NCBI GenBank assembly: GCA_039801465.1
Contig: JBDRUT010000007.1
Span: forward strand, 32,945-96,944
Source of the DNA: JAOABV01 sp039801465
Lineage (GTDB): Bacteria; Hydrothermota; Tepidihabitantia; Tepidihabitantales; CAIPLT01
DNA length: 64,000 bases
Reading direction: 5' to 3'
The position numbers were made by a program, and so were the translations under genes. The notes under the pieces were generated by a model. The model did not search any database. It had not been told where the DNA came from and worked only from the letters and a program-made list of their open reading frames with translations. Position 1 is the stretch's first letter; each line of letters begins with the position of its first letter. This document shows, one piece after another, positions 43,752-52,654 of the stretch.

Positions 43752-44246
43752 ATGTCATATCAAAAATCAGGAGTTTTAACTGAGAAAGATTTAAAACAAA
43801 ATAATTTGCTTCCATCCAATGAAAGATTTGATAAAGGCCCGGTCGTAATCATCGAATGTATTGAAAAGATACCATGTAATCCTTGTGTCGCCGCATGTCC
43901 CCAAAAGGCAATAAGTATTGAAGGTAGTATTATAGAGATTCCCAAAATTAATTTTGACATTTGTAGTGGCTGTGGTATTTGTATTGCTCGGTGTCCTGGT
44001 TTAGCCATTTTCGTTGTTCATAAACATTTTAACAAGACCGAATCAGCAATTTCCTTACCTTATGAGTTTCTGCCTCGGCCACAAAAAGGTCAAATTGTTA
44101 AAGCCCTGGATAGAAGAGGGAAAGTCGTTTGCCATGGTCGGGTGGAAAAAGTTATTGATACGAAAGCACTTGACCGCTGTGCTATTGTTACAATTGCAAT
44201 TCCCAAAAAGTATTACAATAAGGTAAGGTTTTTTAAATTGAAATAA
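43752..44246 (+). CDS. Two-cluster 4Fe-4S ferredoxin-like protein
   Basis: A 164-residue protein with two cluster motifs, C-----C--CVAACPQKA (about residues 37-50) and CSGCGICIARCPGLAI (about 75-90), and a C-terminal 70-residue domain (RGKVVCHGRVEKVIDT, KALDRCAIVTIAIP). This combination is typical of ferredoxin-like partners of FAD-dependent amino-acid or opine oxidoreductases in anaerobes. The BFD-like and FAD oxidoreductase genes follow at 46451 and 46752, separated only by the SppA fusion. It likely carries electrons from that oxidase. No Shine-Dalgarno sequence is evident. Confidence 0.8.
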   Translation: MSYQKSGVLTEKDLKQNNLLPSNERFDKGPVVIIECIEKIPCNPCVAACPQKAISIEGSIIEIPKINFDICSGCGICIARCPGLAIFVVHKHFNKTESAISLPYEFLPRPQKGQIVKALDRRGKVVCHGRVEKVIDTKALDRCAIVTIAIPKKYYNKVRFFKLK

Positions 44247-44257
44247 ATGGAGATGAG

Positions 44258-46444
44258 ATGTCAATTTTTTTATGTGTTTTTTTGATAAATATTTCACCAT
44301 TATCAGTCGCAACGACTGACGATGCATTAGCAATTTTAGCCAATCCAGCAGGTTTAGGGGTTAATCGCGACTTTAATTTTTATTATTTGTATAATTTCAC
44401 TAATGGAAACTTTTGGAATAATCAAAGTTTTATTTTACAAGCAGGTAACTTAGGAGTTTCCTATATTGATAATAAAGATTTTCGCATAAGTTCAGGAAAC
44501 AAATTTTCTGAAGGAGTTTTAGGTGGTCTGGCTTACCGAAAAATAAATAATACTAATTACTGGGATGCAGGTGTAATTCTACGGCCGTATAAATTTATAT
44601 CATTAGGTGCAGTTGTTCAAAGTATTGGACATATAGTTCCCAATCAATATATTTTGGGAATTGGATTTAGACCATTTTCCAATCGTTACACTTTAACTTG
44701 TGATGCTAATGGTGATAATTGGGACAAACCTACTTTTGGTATTGAAGCCGAACCGTTCAACGGAATTGAAATCAAAAGTAAAATAAGTACCGACAGAGCT
44801 TTAGCAGTACAAATCGGAATTAGTTTTGGTAAAATCGGTTTAGGGGCAAATCTAAATTCACCAGCGAGAAATTGGTCACCTTCCTGGAACGGATATTTAC
44901 GGTTGAATAGTCAAAATCGAAGACGACTGATACCGCCTTCAAAGCGCTTCTTAGAAATGAAATTGAGCGGACCGATTGCTGACCAGAAACCAGGATTTAG
45001 TCTATTGGGCAGTCAGGTAAAATATACAACCTATGAGATTCTTAATACCATAAAAAAAGCCAAAGATGACAAAAATATTATCGGTATTGTGCTTAAATTA
45101 GATGGACCAAATATGAGTTTTGCTTTGGCACAAGAGATAAAATTAGCACTTGATGATTTTAAGAAGTCAAATAAGAAGATTATTGTCTATGCTTCAGGTA
45201 TGGGAATGAAGGATTACTATCTGGCATGCGGTGCCGATGAAATTATTATCCATCCCTTAGGCGAAGTTGTGATTCCTGGAATACTTTCGCGTTCCATATT
45301 ACTTAAAGGAACTTTAGATAAACTTGGTCTCGAAGTCGATTATGAACGTATTGGAAAATATAAAAGTGCACCTGAAGCATTTACCGAAGATACTTTGTCA
45401 GCCGCGACTCGTGAAGTAATTAATTCGATGATAGACGATTATTATCAAAATATTATTAAAACAATTGCGTATGAACGAAAAATTACGGAACAAGAAATTG
45501 AGAATAATATAAACTATGGATATTTTCTATCTAAAGAAGCCAAGGAAAATCGATTAGTTGATAGTTATTGTTATGAAGACGAACTAGATAGTTTATTGAA
45601 AATCAGATTTAAGAACTTTAATAAGATTTCTTGGCACAAATATTATAAGGAAAAAGAATATATTTATGATTGGCGAGATTTACCAGAGATTGTAGTGATT
45701 TATGCGATTGGCGACATTATGGATGGTGAAAGTGGAACTGACCCATTGATGGGTAATGTAACCTGTGGTGCCAATACGATTACCAAAGCAATTCGTGAAG
45801 CACGAAAAGATAAAAATGTCAAAGCAATTGTTTTGAGAGTCGATTCTCCGGGTGGAGATGGATTCGCATCAGATTTAATTTGGCGAGAATTATTACTGGC
45901 TAAAGAGAAAAAACCAGTAATAGTTTCAATGGGCTCAGTTGCGGCATCGGGCGGTTATTATATTTCAATGGTAGGAGATAAGATTTTTGCTTCGCCCGCA
46001 ACCATTACTGGCTCAATCGGTGTTTTTTCCTTAAAATTTGTTACTCAAGGGTTGTATTCAAAATTAGGCATTAAAACTGAGACTATTAAACGAGGTGAAC
46101 ATGCAGATATGTTTTCACCTGACCGTAAGTTTAGTGAACAAGAAAAAGATATTCTCCAAAGACAGATAAAAGATTTTTATTCTCAATTTATCAATAAAGT
46201 TGCAATGCATAGAAACTTGACGCCGGAATTTGTTGATTCAGTTGGACAGGGAAGAGTTTGGACGGGCAATCAAGCACTGCAATGTAAGTTAGTAGATACA
46301 TTAGGTGGCTTATTAAATGCAATTGATTTTGCTAAAGAAAGAGCAAATGTTAAAGAAATCAAAGTTGTTTCTTTACCTAAAACACGTCGGAGTATATTTA
46401 ATTTTGCTATAAATTTAAGTAAATTAATATTGGGACAAGAATAA
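44258..46444 (+). CDS. Outer-membrane barrel domain fused to SppA-type serine protease
   Basis: A 728-residue fusion. A short signal (MSIFLCVFLINISPLSVA) precedes a barrel-like region (about 20-225) that opens with ALAILANPAGLG, the NPAGL signature of FadL/PorV-type barrels. Residues 230-710 are a tandem SppA (protease IV) module: LEMKLSGPIADQ starts domain 1, which has RIGKYKSAPEAF with catalytic Lys369, and domain 2 has GSVAASGGYYIS with nucleophile Ser564. Both catalytic residues are intact. In SppA the dyad is usually in the periplasm. Here a barrel may anchor the protease at the outer membrane. It lies within a redox gene cluster. GGAG lies 5 nt before the ATG. Confidence 0.82.
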   Translation: MSIFLCVFLINISPLSVATTDDALAILANPAGLGVNRDFNFYYLYNFTNGNFWNNQSFILQAGNLGVSYIDNKDFRISSGNKFSEGVLGGLAYRKINNTNYWDAGVILRPYKFISLGAVVQSIGHIVPNQYILGIGFRPFSNRYTLTCDANGDNWDKPTFGIEAEPFNGIEIKSKISTDRALAVQIGISFGKIGLGANLNSPARNWSPSWNGYLRLNSQNRRRLIPPSKRFLEMKLSGPIADQKPGFSLLGSQVKYTTYEILNTIKKAKDDKNIIGIVLKLDGPNMSFALAQEIKLALDDFKKSNKKIIVYASGMGMKDYYLACGADEIIIHPLGEVVIPGILSRSILLKGTLDKLGLEVDYERIGKYKSAPEAFTEDTLSAATREVINSMIDDYYQNIIKTIAYERKITEQEIENNINYGYFLSKEAKENRLVDSYCYEDELDSLLKIRFKNFNKISWHKYYKEKEYIYDWRDLPEIVVIYAIGDIMDGESGTDPLMGNVTCGANTITKAIREARKDKNVKAIVLRVDSPGGDGFASDLIWRELLLAKEKKPVIVSMGSVAASGGYYISMVGDKIFASPATITGSIGVFSLKFVTQGLYSKLGIKTETIKRGEHADMFSPDRKFSEQEKDILQRQIKDFYSQFINKVAMHRNLTPEFVDSVGQGRVWTGNQALQCKLVDTLGGLLNAIDFAKERANVKEIKVVSLPKTRRSIFNFAINLSKLILGQE

Positions 46445-46450
46445 AAATGT

Positions 46451-46747
46451 ATGTCAAAACCTACTGTGATATGTCGTTGTGAAGAAATAACAGAAAAAGA
46501 AATAGTTGCAGTAATTAAACAGGGTTATACGAGCTTAGATGAGATTAAAAGAATCTTAAGATGTGGTATGGGACACTGCCAAGGCAGAAGTTGTTTAATG
46601 TTGATTGCTCGAATTCTAAGCCGAATGACCGGACAACCAATTGAAAAGATTAAATTTCCGACTTCGCGACCCCCATTAAAACCAGTTCCGATAGAAGTGT
46701 TAGCAAAATATTCTTCAAATCCGATTAGGAAGACAGAACAAAAATAA
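46451..46747 (+). CDS. BFD-like [2Fe-2S]-binding protein
   Basis: A 98-residue protein with the bacterioferritin-associated ferredoxin/nitrite-reductase-type motif: VICRCEE (Cys8, Cys10), then ILRCGMGHCQGRSC (Cys38, Cys43, Cys48), and a helical linker. In FAD-dependent amino-acid and opine dehydrogenases this small protein forms the electron-transfer subunit. It starts 6 bp after the SppA fusion gene and the FAD oxidoreductase follows 4 bp later. The assignment rests on cysteine spacing and gene order. Confidence 0.85.
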   Translation: MSKPTVICRCEEITEKEIVAVIKQGYTSLDEIKRILRCGMGHCQGRSCLMLIARILSRMTGQPIEKIKFPTSRPPLKPVPIEVLAKYSSNPIRKTEQK

Positions 46748-46751
46748 GTAA

Positions 46752-47885
46752 ATGAAAAAGACTGCTGATGCAATTATAATCGGCGCCGGTATAATAGGAT
46801 CTGCGACTGGATATTATTTGGCAAAGAAAAAATTAAGAGTTTTAATAATCGAAAAAAATTTTCCGTGTTATGGTTCAACGGGTAGATGCATTGGCGGTAT
46901 TCGCCAACAATATTCTCATCCTTTATCAATATTAGTGATGAAGGAGAGTGTTAAAATTTTTTCGTCCTTAAAAGAAGAACTTGGTAAAGATATTGAATGG
47001 TATCAAGGAGGATATCTTTTTCTTGCTCATTCTGAAGATAAAATGCAGACGTATCTTAAGGCAATCGAAATTCAAAAGCAATACGGATTACTAGTTAGAT
47101 TTATAAGTGCGGACGATTGTGCTCAAATTGTTAACGGCTTAAACACGGAGGACTTGTTAGGCGGTGCTTATTGTCCAACTGATGGTCAAGCTAATCCGTT
47201 TGCGACAACCTATGGTTTCTTAGAGGGAATAAAAAAACGGAAAGGAACAATTCTTACAAATACGAAGGTAATAAAGATTTTTACGGAACATTACAAAGTT
47301 GTCTCATTATTAACTGATAGGGGAGATGAATATTTTGCACCAATAATAGTAAATGCTGCTGGACCTTGGGCAAGAGAAGTTGCCAAAATGGTGGGATTAG
47401 ATGTTCCGATTGAACCCGAAAGACATGAAAGTTTAGTTACTGAGGCGTGTGAACGATTATTTGACCCGATGTTAGTTGATTATCGACAAGATGGATGTTA
47501 TTTTATCCAAAACTACGGCACAGGTCATTTCGTTGGTTGTTATACTCCTGTGCCTAATGTCCCGGGTTTTGATATTACTGCATCCAGTGAATTTATTACT
47601 GAGATGCCAAGAAGAATGGCAAGACTCGTTCCCAAATTAAAAGGAATAAAGGTAATCAGACAGTGGGCAGGAAGTTATGAGATGACACCGGATGGAAACC
47701 CAATAGTTGATAAGACACCTGTTGAAGGATTTTATATTTCAGCAGGAATGTGCGGACATGGGTTTATGTTTGGACCCGCATTGGGTAAGTTTTTGGCCGA
47801 ACTAATCACTACAGGAACAAGTCCAATTCCACTTGATGATTTTGCTCTGAATCGTCAATTTGCTAAAGCCGAGGCAATGAAATAA
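46752..47885 (+). CDS. FAD-dependent oxidoreductase (DadA/SoxB-like)
   Basis: A 377-residue flavoenzyme of the glycine-oxidase/DadA fold. ADAIIIGAGIIGSATGYYLA (GxGxxG, residues 11-16) binds FAD, and STGRCIGGIRQQYSHPLS is the second conserved segment. IVNAAGPWAREVAKMVGLDV and MCGHGFMFGPALGKFLAELI are typical C-terminal parts. It probably oxidises a secondary or D-amino acid, with the BFD-like protein and the two-cluster ferredoxin as electron acceptors. The substrate (proline, hydroxyproline, sarcosine, glycine or an opine) cannot be decided. It ends at the bidirectional terminator. Confidence 0.85.
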   Translation: MKKTADAIIIGAGIIGSATGYYLAKKKLRVLIIEKNFPCYGSTGRCIGGIRQQYSHPLSILVMKESVKIFSSLKEELGKDIEWYQGGYLFLAHSEDKMQTYLKAIEIQKQYGLLVRFISADDCAQIVNGLNTEDLLGGAYCPTDGQANPFATTYGFLEGIKKRKGTILTNTKVIKIFTEHYKVVSLLTDRGDEYFAPIIVNAAGPWAREVAKMVGLDVPIEPERHESLVTEACERLFDPMLVDYRQDGCYFIQNYGTGHFVGCYTPVPNVPGFDITASSEFITEMPRRMARLVPKLKGIKVIRQWAGSYEMTPDGNPIVDKTPVEGFYISAGMCGHGFMFGPALGKFLAELITTGTSPIPLDDFALNRQFAKAEAMK

Positions 47886-48008
47886 CATAAGTCACCGTTA
47901 ACGATTTATTATTACAAATTATTTCTAATTAAATTAACGAATTAAAAAGTATTGTTCTTTAATTTCTTGTCGACAAGCGTATCGGATAAAAATATTCGTA
48001 AAAAATAA

Positions 48009-48037
48009 GGGGTTGAGAACTTTCTCAACCCCTTTTT
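48009..48037. terminator. Bidirectional terminator between convergent genes
   Basis: GGGGTTGAGA (48009-48018), loop ACTT, TCTCAACCCC (48023-48032), followed by TTTTT on the plus strand. The complementary strand also ends in an A/T-rich run with TTATTTTT, so it serves the oxidoreductase cluster (+) and the barrel gene at 48055 (-). Confidence 0.9.
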
Positions 48038-48054
48038 AAGAAAATTAGAAGGCA

Positions 48055-49581
48055 TTATATCTTTAATCCGATTCCGAGATTGAAACCCAATAATGAGAAA
48101 AATGACGGAGCTTTAATGTCAGATACTGGCCCCAAATCGCTAGAAATAAAATTGCTCAAAAGAGGAATTGCATTAGATCTAATTCCAAAATCAATCTGAG
48201 CATCCGGTTCCATTGGTATAAAATTAAATTTAGTTCGGTATGAAACACCTAATCCGGTATAAACTGGAACCCTTAAAGGAATATATAAATTGTCACCGGC
48301 GTCGTTGGTAGTATAGGCATAATCTAAAGCCGCTAAAAGACCGGTTCGTATGGTTAGCGATGATAACGGAACGCTGAAGAGTATGCCCAGTTTTCCCGTG
48401 TTAATTTCGCCTTTTTTGGGCAGTGTTCCACCGACATATAAATCAAACACAGAGAGCGAAATTCCAAGATTAAGTTCTGTATATCCCGGTAAAGAAATTG
48501 TCTGGGCTCCGCCAAGCGTATCTCCAGTTTTGGGACTACGAAGAACATTAAAACGAGCAGTTCCAGCAATACTACATTGAGCAGGATAAAAATGGACTGA
48601 GTCAATTGGACTCGTAATATTTATACTATCTGGTGCGCCGGAGATTCGTAATGAAGTCAGACTATAATTCCCTGATAATTCAGTTTTTAATCCTTGTTCT
48701 AATGAAATTCCCATTTTGAAAAATCCGACTCTTAATAGACCACCGAGAACAAACGCGAGTCGATTCGCGCTAAAGTCACCATTGCCAAATACTCTTATAA
48801 AAGTATCAGTAAGTGTTGCAATACCTGTTAAACTTCCTTTATATGGAGCAGCTGGGGTTCCGACTGCTGTTATATTTGTGCTACCAGCAAATTTTATGTC
48901 AGTGCCTAAATTACCAGAATATCGTAAAAATTTGAATCCGATGCCAACACTTGCTGGCTCAAATGCAATGCCACCCCCTAAAAATAAAGGACTTTTTCCA
49001 AATGAAATATCACCTGTCCCTTGAGTGTTTAGGCTTATCGGTGCTGAAATATCCCAAGTCATTGGAATAGTTGTATCTACGCCAGGCGCAATAGATGCTC
49101 TTATTGGTTGGGTGATTTGATAATTAATATCAAGCGTTTCGGATTGATTAAAATTAATGTCAAATCCAGTTCCTGACTTCTGCATATAACCAATCCCAAT
49201 ACCAGCAGGTCCGAGTTTTTTGCTAAAACCAATAAAGTTCAAACCACCAGCATCATTAAAAGTTAGTTCTAAAGGAACTGATAATTCTCCGTGGGCATCT
49301 GTTGAGTCTAGTACCTTTGCATTACATTCAATTTTAGGTTTACTTGGTATTCCTAAAACAAAAGCAAGACCATAATCAGTCGTATCTGCAAGTGAAGCTG
49401 GATTAGAGAATATTCCATATGTGCCAAATGCTAATGCAGGAGAGATGTAGCTGGGATTTGAGAAGAATAGACCAGCCTCAGGAGCAGACTGCGTGAGAGT
49501 AATTTTGAACGGCGTTTGGCTTAATCCGATATTCGAAAAAACCAAAGCCATTAGTGTAACTACTATTACTTTATTACGCAT
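48055..49581 (-). CDS. Outer-membrane beta-barrel protein (FadL/PorV-like)
   Basis: A 508-residue protein with signal peptide MRNKVIVVTLMALVFSNIGL and SQ. A typical opening follows: LFFSNPSYISPALAFGTYGI then FSNPASLADTTDYGLA, the NPASLA-type signature of PorV/FadL barrels. The rest is a run of amphipathic strands with many Gly and Ser (GLNFIGFSKKLGPAGIGIGY). It ends with FFSLLGFNLGIGLKI, a hydrophobic terminal strand typical of barrels. A role as pore or T9SS-associated shuttle is possible but unproven. It is transcribed alone and ends at the bidirectional terminator. Confidence 0.75.
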   Translation of the reverse strand: MRNKVIVVTLMALVFSNIGLSQTPFKITLTQSAPEAGLFFSNPSYISPALAFGTYGIFSNPASLADTTDYGLAFVLGIPSKPKIECNAKVLDSTDAHGELSVPLELTFNDAGGLNFIGFSKKLGPAGIGIGYMQKSGTGFDINFNQSETLDINYQITQPIRASIAPGVDTTIPMTWDISAPISLNTQGTGDISFGKSPLFLGGGIAFEPASVGIGFKFLRYSGNLGTDIKFAGSTNITAVGTPAAPYKGSLTGIATLTDTFIRVFGNGDFSANRLAFVLGGLLRVGFFKMGISLEQGLKTELSGNYSLTSLRISGAPDSINITSPIDSVHFYPAQCSIAGTARFNVLRSPKTGDTLGGAQTISLPGYTELNLGISLSVFDLYVGGTLPKKGEINTGKLGILFSVPLSSLTIRTGLLAALDYAYTTNDAGDNLYIPLRVPVYTGLGVSYRTKFNFIPMEPDAQIDFGIRSNAIPLLSNFISSDLGPVSDIKAPSFFSLLGFNLGIGLKI

Positions 49582-50318
49582 TATGCCTCCATATATTTAA
49601 TGTATAAAAGTTAAAATTAAAATTATAATAATAAAATAAATGAATGTAAGTTATTGTATGTTTTGATTATATTTTACGCAGAAAATTAAATTTGTCAAGA
49701 CAGTAGACGAACAGCACATATAACAATTTGAAATATCAATATTTCAAACAATATTTTCAAAAAGTTTTAATATCTTTTAGCTATTTATAAAGTAGAATCA
49801 GTGATTAGAAATAAAATCTTGATATAAAAATTCTTATCTCGAAATGAAAATCCAACTACTCCATAAAGCCGTAAATAAATATATCTAACTTTCGTTATAT
49901 GTTCCATATGTTAAATGCATACTTAAAAGTTACTTTTGTATAAATAGAAATTTTTATTTAACTCATTAATAATCAAATGGTAGCAGGAACAATTGTAAAA
50001 GAAGGAGTATAGTCCCTAGTACCGCATAAAACGATTAAGAATTCTTTTGTTTGTTTTCCTAATAAATTGTGAATTTTTCTTTCTACAATAATATTATCTG
50101 ATTTGTTTTTAGTTTTAGTATAATATGTGATTTTAAAAAGTGAAGTAACTTTGCGGTCAGGGATTAAAGCCTTGTTTCTAAGATTCGGGGTTATATTTTT
50201 TTAGTAATTTATCAATTATTATACTAAAAGATTATCAACATCATATTATTTTGGCAGAAGATTAATTTTATTTTGGAAGATACTAAAGTGATAAATAAAT
50301 ATGGAATATTTTAATTGC
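49582..50318. other. Gene-free AT-rich region
   Basis: 740 bp with no coding frame, RNA or terminator that I can support. Composition is strongly AT-rich with no strong repeats. Confidence 0.6.
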
Positions 50319-51509
50319 CTAATATCCCCAACGCCGTGTTCGTTTTTTCCAAGATTCTTCGTAGGAAAGACTAAAATTTAATCGGACAACTGTCTCGGTA
50401 AGTTTCCTACCGTGCCTTGAGAATAATTCTAATGAATAATCAAACGAACCGAACTTAGGTATTGGAATTCGACTACCGCAAGTTAAACCATATTCTTTGA
50501 TTTGATAGTTTGTGTGGTCTAAAAGATATGAATTATAGTATCTTAACCCGAAACGTAAAGGATGATTATCGGTTAGCCAATGTTCTATTCCTACCGAATA
50601 TTTCATGCTATTACGAAAGTTAGAGACATAGTTATCTTTGATTTTGGCTTTTTTCCAATTTTTATATAAAAAATCGCAAAAGAGAGTAGTTTTCTGAAAT
50701 TTATTAATGGAAAAGCCAAAGCCAATTGCATAAGGTAGGTTAAACATAAAGGTTGTTTCTGCATAGGTACCGTGGCTTTTAATTTGGTCTTTAATCTTGC
50801 CCGGAAAAATATCTTCAATATGAAAACCCAAAGTTAGAAAAGATAAATTGGTTAAGGCGCCAAAACGAAGACTCTGTGCTGAATAATTGGTTATAATAGT
50901 ATCTCGAGTTATATAATCTTCTCCTGCAATTTCAAATATCCAATTTTCAATTTCTTGGCCGATTAGATAGGAATAGTCAATACCTAAACTTAGATCAGGC
51001 TTCAGAAATGTTTTGGCACAATTAAGAGTTATCCGATAGATTCCACCCTGTCCAATTATGTGACGCTGAGCCCAATATCCTGCTAATATTATAGATTCTG
51101 AATAGACATTAAAATTCTGATTAAAGGCTTCAGTTAATTTCAATCCGACACGTAATTTTCTTGGCAAAGGAATTTTCCCCTCAATTGTTATTGGTCGAAT
51201 ATCATATATAGTTCTCTCCCAGTTGTTTTCTTTAGCAAAGACAATATTATTTGATAATGAAGCATAAAAATTAGTTCTGTTTAATGATATCGGGAAAGAA
51301 GGATTTTCTCGACTAATGCTGATAACACCGCCTAATCCATTTGCATGAACATCGGGACATAGAATTTCTTCGCCAAATCCTCGCATTGCGAAGAACGATT
51401 GGCCATAAACGATACCGGAAATTAAAAACAAAAAATTAGAGATAAGAATAAAAATTAATGAGATTGACCAACGAGTCAGCAAAATCCGAATTGTTTGATT
51501 TCTCTCCAT
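50319..51509 (-). CDS. Outer-membrane beta-barrel protein of unknown function
   Basis: A 396-residue protein. The N-terminal hydrophobic segment (LISNFLFLISGIVYGQS, about 20-37) is a signal peptide ending in QS. The rest consists of alternating strands such as LRVGLKLTEAFNQNF, LGIDYSYLIG, LRFGALTNLSFLTLGFHIED, TTLFCDFLYKNWKKAK and a C-terminal RLNFSLSYEE with an aromatic end. FFAMRGFGEEILC near the mature N-terminus resembles a PorV-like opening. No named family is recognised. It overlaps the lipoprotein gene by 1 bp (TAATG), so it is co-translated with it; the two may form one envelope unit. Confidence 0.65.
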   Translation of the reverse strand: MERNQTIRILLTRWSISLIFILISNFLFLISGIVYGQSFFAMRGFGEEILCPDVHANGLGGVISISRENPSFPISLNRTNFYASLSNNIVFAKENNWERTIYDIRPITIEGKIPLPRKLRVGLKLTEAFNQNFNVYSESIILAGYWAQRHIIGQGGIYRITLNCAKTFLKPDLSLGIDYSYLIGQEIENWIFEIAGEDYITRDTIITNYSAQSLRFGALTNLSFLTLGFHIEDIFPGKIKDQIKSHGTYAETTFMFNLPYAIGFGFSINKFQKTTLFCDFLYKNWKKAKIKDNYVSNFRNSMKYSVGIEHWLTDNHPLRFGLRYYNSYLLDHTNYQIKEYGLTCGSRIPIPKFGSFDYSLELFSRHGRKLTETVVRLNFSLSYEESWKKRTRRWGY

Positions 51510-52654
51510 TAGAATCTTCCTTCGGGTGGTGTGATATAGCCGATTTTTAATCGCGGTCCAAACATTGTATCGATTTTTAGGTGTAAGCGAGATATCTCAA
51601 AATATTCAGGCAGAATGGAAATAAGGCAACCAAAATTAGAATCCGGTTTAATTACCCATTGTTGAACTAAATTTCGCAAATCAATTTTTATTGAATCGTT
51701 TGTTATTGGATATGGCTTTTTAGCCGAATGTGATGAAGCAAATTTAGCATCTTTGAAATTTGTTGGTGTGATTGAATCTAACATTCGCCAGATACCGAGT
51801 TCAAGTGTTTCAGACAGAGAAAACTTATGGTCGATGTTTAATATTAATTCAGCATTAGTTATTGTAACATTATTAGGGATTGTGTCTAAAGAGAACCGTA
51901 GAATCGTGCGAAAAGGAAAACCAGAACCAACCCAGTGGTCAATGAAAGTCATTGACAAATTTAGGGTATCGATAATATGGCAATCTTGTGTTGGTGTAAG
52001 AGTTGTAGTCGTATTGCTATATGATAGAACTAATTTTGGCGATTTGGAAGTATGACGAGAATAAATCGTGGCAAAATCACTGGCAGAAGTGTCTGGGATA
52101 ATGATTAGACCATAAGAATGATTAACTAAAGTATCTAGTAAATTGCGATTAAGTTCGATAATACAACTATCAGCTGTTAAAATACCATTAGCTAATAAAG
52201 AGGGATAGAAGTAACCACCGTTCCAAGGCGTATTGTTTTCATCCGATTGCTTCCATGTTGCATAATTTTCTTTCCATTCGCTTTGTTTACTAATTGGATA
52301 TATTGAAAAACTGATATTTTTTTGTCGTTTAAGATATAAGTATAGTTTTACAGAATTAACATTATTAACAAGAAGTGACTCATTTAAAGGAAATTGGATT
52401 AAGATGCGCGACTCATATTCAGAATTTCTCCCCAGAACTAATAATTCAGAACTACCTAAATTAATGTATTTACCATAAGAATATCGACTACTGGGTTTTA
52501 GTTCAACAGAGACAGGATTAGGAATATTTCGTTCCAATTCGTCATAACCTAAAGGGTTTTTGTTACAGGAAAATAAAATTAAAAGCGAAGTAAATATAAT
52601 AATAGTAAGTCGAAATTTCTTATTCTTAATTGAATTTTTAATAAATGTAATCAT
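51509..52654 (-). CDS. Lipoprotein, DNRLRE-domain-like
   Basis: A 381-residue lipoprotein. The N-terminal hydrophobic helix (LTIIIFTSLLILFSC) ends in a lipobox with Cys about residue 30, followed by NKNPLG. The mature protein consists of two beta-sandwich repeats, each with an LIQFPL or ILRFSL strand and a WK--YATW or LVQQWV turn. This suits the DNRLRE (disaggregatase-related) fold found in large surface proteins. It overlaps plsX by 4 bp and the barrel gene by 1 bp. A surface or outer-membrane-attached role is likely; no enzymatic motif is seen. Confidence 0.7.
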   Translation of the reverse strand: MITFIKNSIKNKKFRLTIIIFTSLLILFSCNKNPLGYDELERNIPNPVSVELKPSSRYSYGKYINLGSSELLVLGRNSEYESRILIQFPLNESLLVNNVNSVKLYLYLKRQKNISFSIYPISKQSEWKENYATWKQSDENNTPWNGGYFYPSLLANGILTADSCIIELNRNLLDTLVNHSYGLIIIPDTSASDFATIYSRHTSKSPKLVLSYSNTTTTLTPTQDCHIIDTLNLSMTFIDHWVGSGFPFRTILRFSLDTIPNNVTITNAELILNIDHKFSLSETLELGIWRMLDSITPTNFKDAKFASSHSAKKPYPITNDSIKIDLRNLVQQWVIKPDSNFGCLISILPEYFEISRLHLKIDTMFGPRLKIGYITPPEGRF

